A stretch of 7,878 nucleotides of DNA from Actinomycetes bacterium (GTDB lineage: Bacteria > Actinomycetota > Actinomycetes > Mycobacteriales > Mycobacteriaceae). The translations under genes were made by a program, and so were the position numbers. The stretch covers positions 1 through 7,878 of the forward strand of contig JAEZKH010000414.1 in the NCBI GenBank assembly GCA_023415515.1, in the 5' to 3' direction. Within the stretch, counting starts at the first letter, position 1, and every line of letters starts with the position of its first letter. Below are positions 5,614 to 7,878 of this stretch, one piece after another. Under the pieces are notes generated by a model that did no database searches, had not been told where the DNA came from, and saw nothing but the letters and a program-made list of their open reading frames with translations.

Positions 5614-6198
5614 GTGGCATCGCTGACCAAGACCGAGGCGCGCACGGCGATCCTCGCGGCGCGCCGTGCGGTCGCCCAGGCGGTCCACGACGCAGAGGCC
5701 GACGCGCTGTGCGGCCACCTCGCCGGCCTCGTCGGCGCCACCCAGACCGTGTGCGCCTATGTGCCGATCAGATTCGAACCGGGCTCGATTGCATTGTTGG
5801 ACAGCCTGTTACAGCTGCACAAGCGGGTGTTGCTCCCGGTCGCCCGCACCGATGAGGACGGCGTGCCGCTGCCCATGCAATGGGGTGTCTACCGGAGCGG
5901 CGGACTGGTCCCCGCCCGACTCGGGCTGCATGAGCCGCAGCAGCCGTGGCTGCCTGCCGAGGCGGTGGCCGAGGCCGCCGTCGTGCTCGTGCCTGCGCTG
6001 GCCGTCGACCGCGCGGGGACGCGGCTGGGCCGCGGCGCGGGTTTCTACGACCGGACGCTGCCGCTGGCGGCTCCGACGGCTCGGCTCGTCGCGGTGGTTC
6101 GCGATGCCGAACTCGTCGACGAGCTGCCCGCCGAACCGCACGACGTCGCGATGACGCACGCGCTGACGCCCGGCCGCGGGGTCGTGGGGTTGGGCTAG
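5614..6198 (+). CDS. 5-formyltetrahydrofolate cyclo-ligase (MTHFS family)
   Basis: 194 aa, normal for the family. It uses ATP to convert 5-formyl-tetrahydrofolate to 5,10-methenyl-tetrahydrofolate, recycling a storage and inhibitory folate into one-carbon metabolism. The N-terminus TKTEARTAILAARRAV fits the usual K..R...R entry helix. The ATP/phosphate-binding signature is GRGAGFYDR (139-147), preceded by LVPALAVDRAGTRLG (125-139), as in characterised members; THALTP (181-186) near the end is also typical. It corresponds to Rv0992c. The start is GTG at 5614, the first possible in the frame after the TGA at 5599-5601. Its stop shares the CTAG at 6195-6198 with the stop of the convergent HNH gene. 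Confidence 0.93.
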   Translation: MASLTKTEARTAILAARRAVAQAVHDAEADALCGHLAGLVGATQTVCAYVPIRFEPGSIALLDSLLQLHKRVLLPVARTDEDGVPLPMQWGVYRSGGLVPARLGLHEPQQPWLPAEAVAEAAVVLVPALAVDRAGTRLGRGAGFYDRTLPLAAPTARLVAVVRDAELVDELPAEPHDVAMTHALTPGRGVVGLG

Positions 6199-6899
6199 CA
6201 GCGCGCCAGCACGTCCGCCATCGCACGTTTCTCCCTCGCCGACACCCGCAGTCCGTAGGCGGCCTTGACGTCGACCTGACGCGCGACGAACTCGCAGCGG
6301 AACGACGCGTTGGGCGGCAGCCACGAACCTGCATCGCGAAAAGCCTTGTCGAAGTTGGCTTGTCCGGCGACGGCCAGCAGGTTGCGCGGATCGTTGGCGA
6401 AGTCGCGGCGACGCTGGTCGCTCCATTCTCGGGCACCCTTGTACCAGGCGTCCGACAGCGACACGATGTGGTCGATCTGCACAGCGTCCGACGTCGTCGG
6501 ACCGCGGGTGAACGCGATCGCCCGACCCGTGTAGGGGTCGTGCAGCACCCCGCTCTGCGCGAAGCAGGTGCCGGGACGCACGATCAGATCGACGAGGTCC
6601 CTGCGCAGGATGTCGTCACGGGTATTGCAGCCGTTGTGGCCGTACTCGACGTCGACGTCGTCGCTCCACGGCTCTCCGAACCGGTAGCGGGAGAAGTCGG
6701 TGACGGGGTCCCAGCCCCCGACCGGAAGCCGGTCCAACGTCGCCCTGGCGGCGTCGAACGACGGGCTACCTGGCGCCCGCATTGCCTGCGGCGGCGACTC
6801 GGGGCGGCGCGCCGCGGGCGAATCCTGGAAATGCAGCCATATCGCGGCCCCGATGGCGAGCACGAACAGGCCGACGAGCACGGGAATGATGCGGCCCAC
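6195..6899 (-). CDS. Secreted or membrane-anchored HNH nuclease (DUF1524 family)
   Basis: 234 aa. The N-terminus (residues 4-22, IIPVLVGLFVLAIGAAIWL) is a signal peptide or membrane anchor, followed by a Pro/Ser-rich linker, so the enzyme domain should act outside the membrane. The DUF1524 HNH domain spans about 95-220: RRDLVDLIV, CFAQSGVLHDPYTG (112-125), VQIDHIVSLSDAW (140-152) with the D143-H144 pair, FANDPRNLLAV (167-177) with N173, and QANFDKA (180-186) with N182 and K185. This is the nuclease domain also found at the C-terminus of GmrSD type IV restriction enzymes; here it stands alone. Cysteines C91, C112, C202 and C234 may form disulfides, consistent with export. It is related to secreted actinobacterial HNH proteins whose role (DNA scavenging or competition) is unknown. 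GTG 6899 is chosen because the hydrophobic segment follows directly; no ribosome site is seen. Confidence 0.85.
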   Translation of the reverse strand: MGRIIPVLVGLFVLAIGAAIWLHFQDSPAARRPESPPQAMRAPGSPSFDAARATLDRLPVGGWDPVTDFSRYRFGEPWSDDVDVEYGHNGCNTRDDILRRDLVDLIVRPGTCFAQSGVLHDPYTGRAIAFTRGPTTSDAVQIDHIVSLSDAWYKGAREWSDQRRRDFANDPRNLLAVAGQANFDKAFRDAGSWLPPNASFRCEFVARQVDVKAAYGLRVSAREKRAMADVLARC

Positions 6900-6908
6900 A
6901 TAGCGGTT

Positions 6909-6935
6909 CTAGCACTTAACCCGGTAGAGTGCTAA
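6909..6935. promoter_or_regulatory. CIRCE element (HrcA operator)
   Basis: CTAGCACTT, nine bases, then GAGTGCTAA. The consensus is TTAGCACTC-N9-GAGTGCTAA: the right arm is perfect, the left arm differs at its first and last base, and the spacer is exactly nine, so 16 of 18 positions match. HrcA binds this site and releases it on heat shock. It lies in the 63 bp between the HNH gene and the FmdB-type gene. A TANNNT -10 (TAGAGT, 6925-6930) for the rightward gene lies within it. From memory, Rv0991c of M. tuberculosis belongs to the HrcA regulon, which agrees. Confidence 0.85.
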
Positions 6936-6962
6936 GTAGTTAGACCATCACGGAGGTTTTTC

Positions 6963-7310
6963 GTGCCTACCTATTCCTATGCGTGCACTGCGTGCGACAA
7001 CAAGTTCGACGTCGTGCAGGCCTTCAGCGACGCCGCTCTGACCGAGTGCCCCAAGTGCGAAGGACGTCTGCGCAAGCTCTTCGGCAAGGTGGGCGTCGTC
7101 TTCAAGGGCAGCGGCTTCTACCGCACCGACAGCCGCGAGAACAGCAAGAGCTCGTCGAACGGGTCGTCGAAGAACGGGTCGGAGTCGTCGAGCTCTTCGG
7201 AGAACAAATCCGGTTCCTCCGAGAAGAAGTCGGACAGCTCCAGCTCGACCAAGTCCGACAGCTCCAGCTCATCCAGTTCCTCGACGGCGGCCGCAGCGGC
7301 GTCGAGCTGA
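6963..7310 (+). CDS. ruc: FmdB-type zinc-ribbon protein with serine-rich tail, Ruc chaperone family
   Basis: 115 aa. The first 55 residues form an FmdB/CxxC_CXXC zinc ribbon: MPTYSYACTAC with C8 and C11, then CPKC with C29 and C32, then FKGSGFYRTD. From about residue 56 to the end the protein is a disordered run made mostly of Ser with Asn, Lys, Glu and a final Ala stretch. M. tuberculosis Rv0991c has this architecture and was described as Ruc, a chaperone that dimerises on cysteine oxidation when zinc is lost, then holds unfolded proteins for the DnaK system. The same job is inferred here from the four cysteines, the tail, the neighbours and the CIRCE site upstream. GTG at 6963 follows a perfect GGAGG (6952-6956) by six bases, a strong ribosome site. 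Confidence 0.85.
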   Translation: MPTYSYACTACDNKFDVVQAFSDAALTECPKCEGRLRKLFGKVGVVFKGSGFYRTDSRENSKSSSNGSSKNGSESSSSSENKSGSSEKKSDSSSSTKSDSSSSSSSSTAAAAASS

Positions 7311-7320
7311 CCCGCGGGAG

Positions 7321-7344
7321 TTATCCACAGGCCGCGAAACGGCC
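7321..7344 (+). promoter_or_regulatory. Isolated consensus DnaA box beside a short hairpin
   Basis: TTATCCACA (7321-7329) is a perfect DnaA box in the 70-bp gap between the FmdB-type gene and the SAF gene. It is directly followed by the small hairpin GGCCG-CGAAA-CGGCC (7330-7344), too short and without a T-run to be called a terminator. Meaning unknown. Confidence 0.35.
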
Positions 7345-7380
7345 CGCCGATCCGGCGATTCTGCTGCCACTGTTGGCGGC

Positions 7381-7878
7381 ATGGGGGAATCACTCAATCC
7401 GTCTGTGTTGAGCCGCGTCGTCCATGGCTGGCGACCGGACTGGACGCGCACCATCGCCGCCCGCAGGGTCGCGGCGGCCTGCCTCGTCATCCTCGCCGCA
7501 CTGGCCGCGCTGCGATCCGATCCGCGCGGAGAGCAGAACGAGATCGTGGTGGCGGCCCGCGACCTGTCGCCGGGCATCGAACTGACCGCCGCCGACGTCC
7601 GCATTGAAAAGCGCCTGGCGGCAACGGTTCCCGACGGTGCCGCCACGCGCATCGACGACGTGGCCGGCGCCACCCTCGCCGGCCCGGCCCGCCGCGGCGA
7701 AGTGCTCACCGACGCTCGGCTGCTCGGCTCCCGGCTCGCCCAACTCTCCGCCGGACCCGATGCGCGCGTCGTCCCCCTGCATCTGGCCGATGGCGCGCTG
7801 CTGGACCTCGTGCGGCCCGGCGACGTGGTGGACGTCCTCGCCGCCGCCGAGGACGAGACCGACCCCCGCGTGGTGGCC
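7381..7878 (+). CDS. SAF-domain (CpaB/RcpC-like) membrane protein, 3' end beyond window
   Basis: An ATG at 7381 opens a frame that stays open for 166 codons to the window edge. A single membrane segment (about 28-44, VAAACLVILAALAALR) follows a short basic cytoplasmic start. The SAF domain (about 54-117) begins EIVVAARDLSPGIELTAADV and includes the typical GxxLxxPARRGEVLTDARL; then comes PLHLADGALLDLVRPGDVVDVLAA (132-155), like the second part of CpaB/RcpC proteins. Relatives serve pilus or flagellar assembly elsewhere, but single copies in mycobacteria have no assigned role. It lies 70 bp after the FmdB-type gene on the same strand, in the position of Rv0990c, and may be co-transcribed with it, hence heat-inducible. 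The ribosome site is weak (GGCGGC adjoining the ATG). Confidence 0.82.
   Translation, partial: MGESLNPSVLSRVVHGWRPDWTRTIAARRVAAACLVILAALAALRSDPRGEQNEIVVAARDLSPGIELTAADVRIEKRLAATVPDGAATRIDDVAGATLAGPARRGEVLTDARLLGSRLAQLSAGPDARVVPLHLADGALLDLVRPGDVVDVLAAAEDETDPRVVA

Noticed and set aside
5199..5855. Plus-strand frame running through the galU promoter into the cyclo-ligase gene
   Set aside because: Antisense to galU and out of frame with the cyclo-ligase, both of which are clear.
5946..6935. 329-codon plus-strand frame opposite the HNH gene
   Set aside because: Begins within the cyclo-ligase in another frame, is Arg-rich and has no recognisable domain; the minus strand carries the HNH motifs.
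7118..7393. Acidic minus-strand frame opposite the Ser-rich tail of the FmdB-type gene
   Set aside because: Complement of serine codons; the four-Cys zinc ribbon and perfect ribosome site support the plus-strand gene.

Overview
The window is chromosomal DNA from a high-GC actinobacterium, almost certainly a mycobacterium. The order galU - moeA-like glp - rimJ - glpR on one strand, with a 5-formyltetrahydrofolate cyclo-ligase, a serine-rich FmdB protein and a SAF-domain protein on the other, matches the Rv0990c-Rv0996 region of Mycobacterium tuberculosis as I remember it. Two genes that I do not remember in that block (a DUF559-like protein and a secreted HNH nuclease) and an IS481-type element suggest an environmental, probably rapid-growing species. 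No alignment was run, so the genus is an inference.

Left edge (1-436): the last 91 codons of an IS481-family transposase and the end of its element lie next to the 3' end of a tRNA-Ala(CGC) gene that points toward it. Inside the transposase 3' end is an opposite-strand intrinsic terminator, so the element appears to supply the stop for tRNA transcription. A candidate tRNA promoter lies in the gap before glpR.

Cell-division module (437-4600, mostly minus strand): glpR encodes a membrane protein with an acidic cytoplasmic region, the family known as receptor for the gephyrin-like protein Glp. Glp is encoded nearby as a MoeA homologue that has lost several canonical molybdotransferase residues. 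rimJ, an N-acetyltransferase gene, overlaps the end of glp. Between rimJ and glpR sits a DUF559/Vsr-like gene on the opposite strand, flanked by near-identical 14-bp direct repeats; it separates glpR from the rest of the cluster. A clear -35/-10 pair overlapping a perfect 18-bp palindrome precedes glpR.

Central part (4638-6198): galU (UDP-glucose synthesis) probably starts the galU-glp-rimJ operon from a promoter whose -10 lies so close to the ATG that the mRNA may be leaderless. The 5-formyl-THF cyclo-ligase gene is divergent from galU.

Stress part (6195-7878): a secreted or membrane-anchored HNH (DUF1524) nuclease converges on the cyclo-ligase with interlocking stop codons in one CTAG. It is divergent from an FmdB-type zinc-ribbon protein with a long serine-rich tail, the family of the redox-regulated chaperone Ruc (Rv0991c). 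The 63-bp region between them holds a near-perfect CIRCE element (HrcA operator), which could put both genes under heat-shock control. A SAF/CpaB-like membrane protein follows and runs off the window. I find no CRISPR array, complete transposon or evident defence operon; the points most worth pursuing are the CIRCE-controlled divergent pair, the split glp/glpR cluster and the IS-supplied tRNA terminator.
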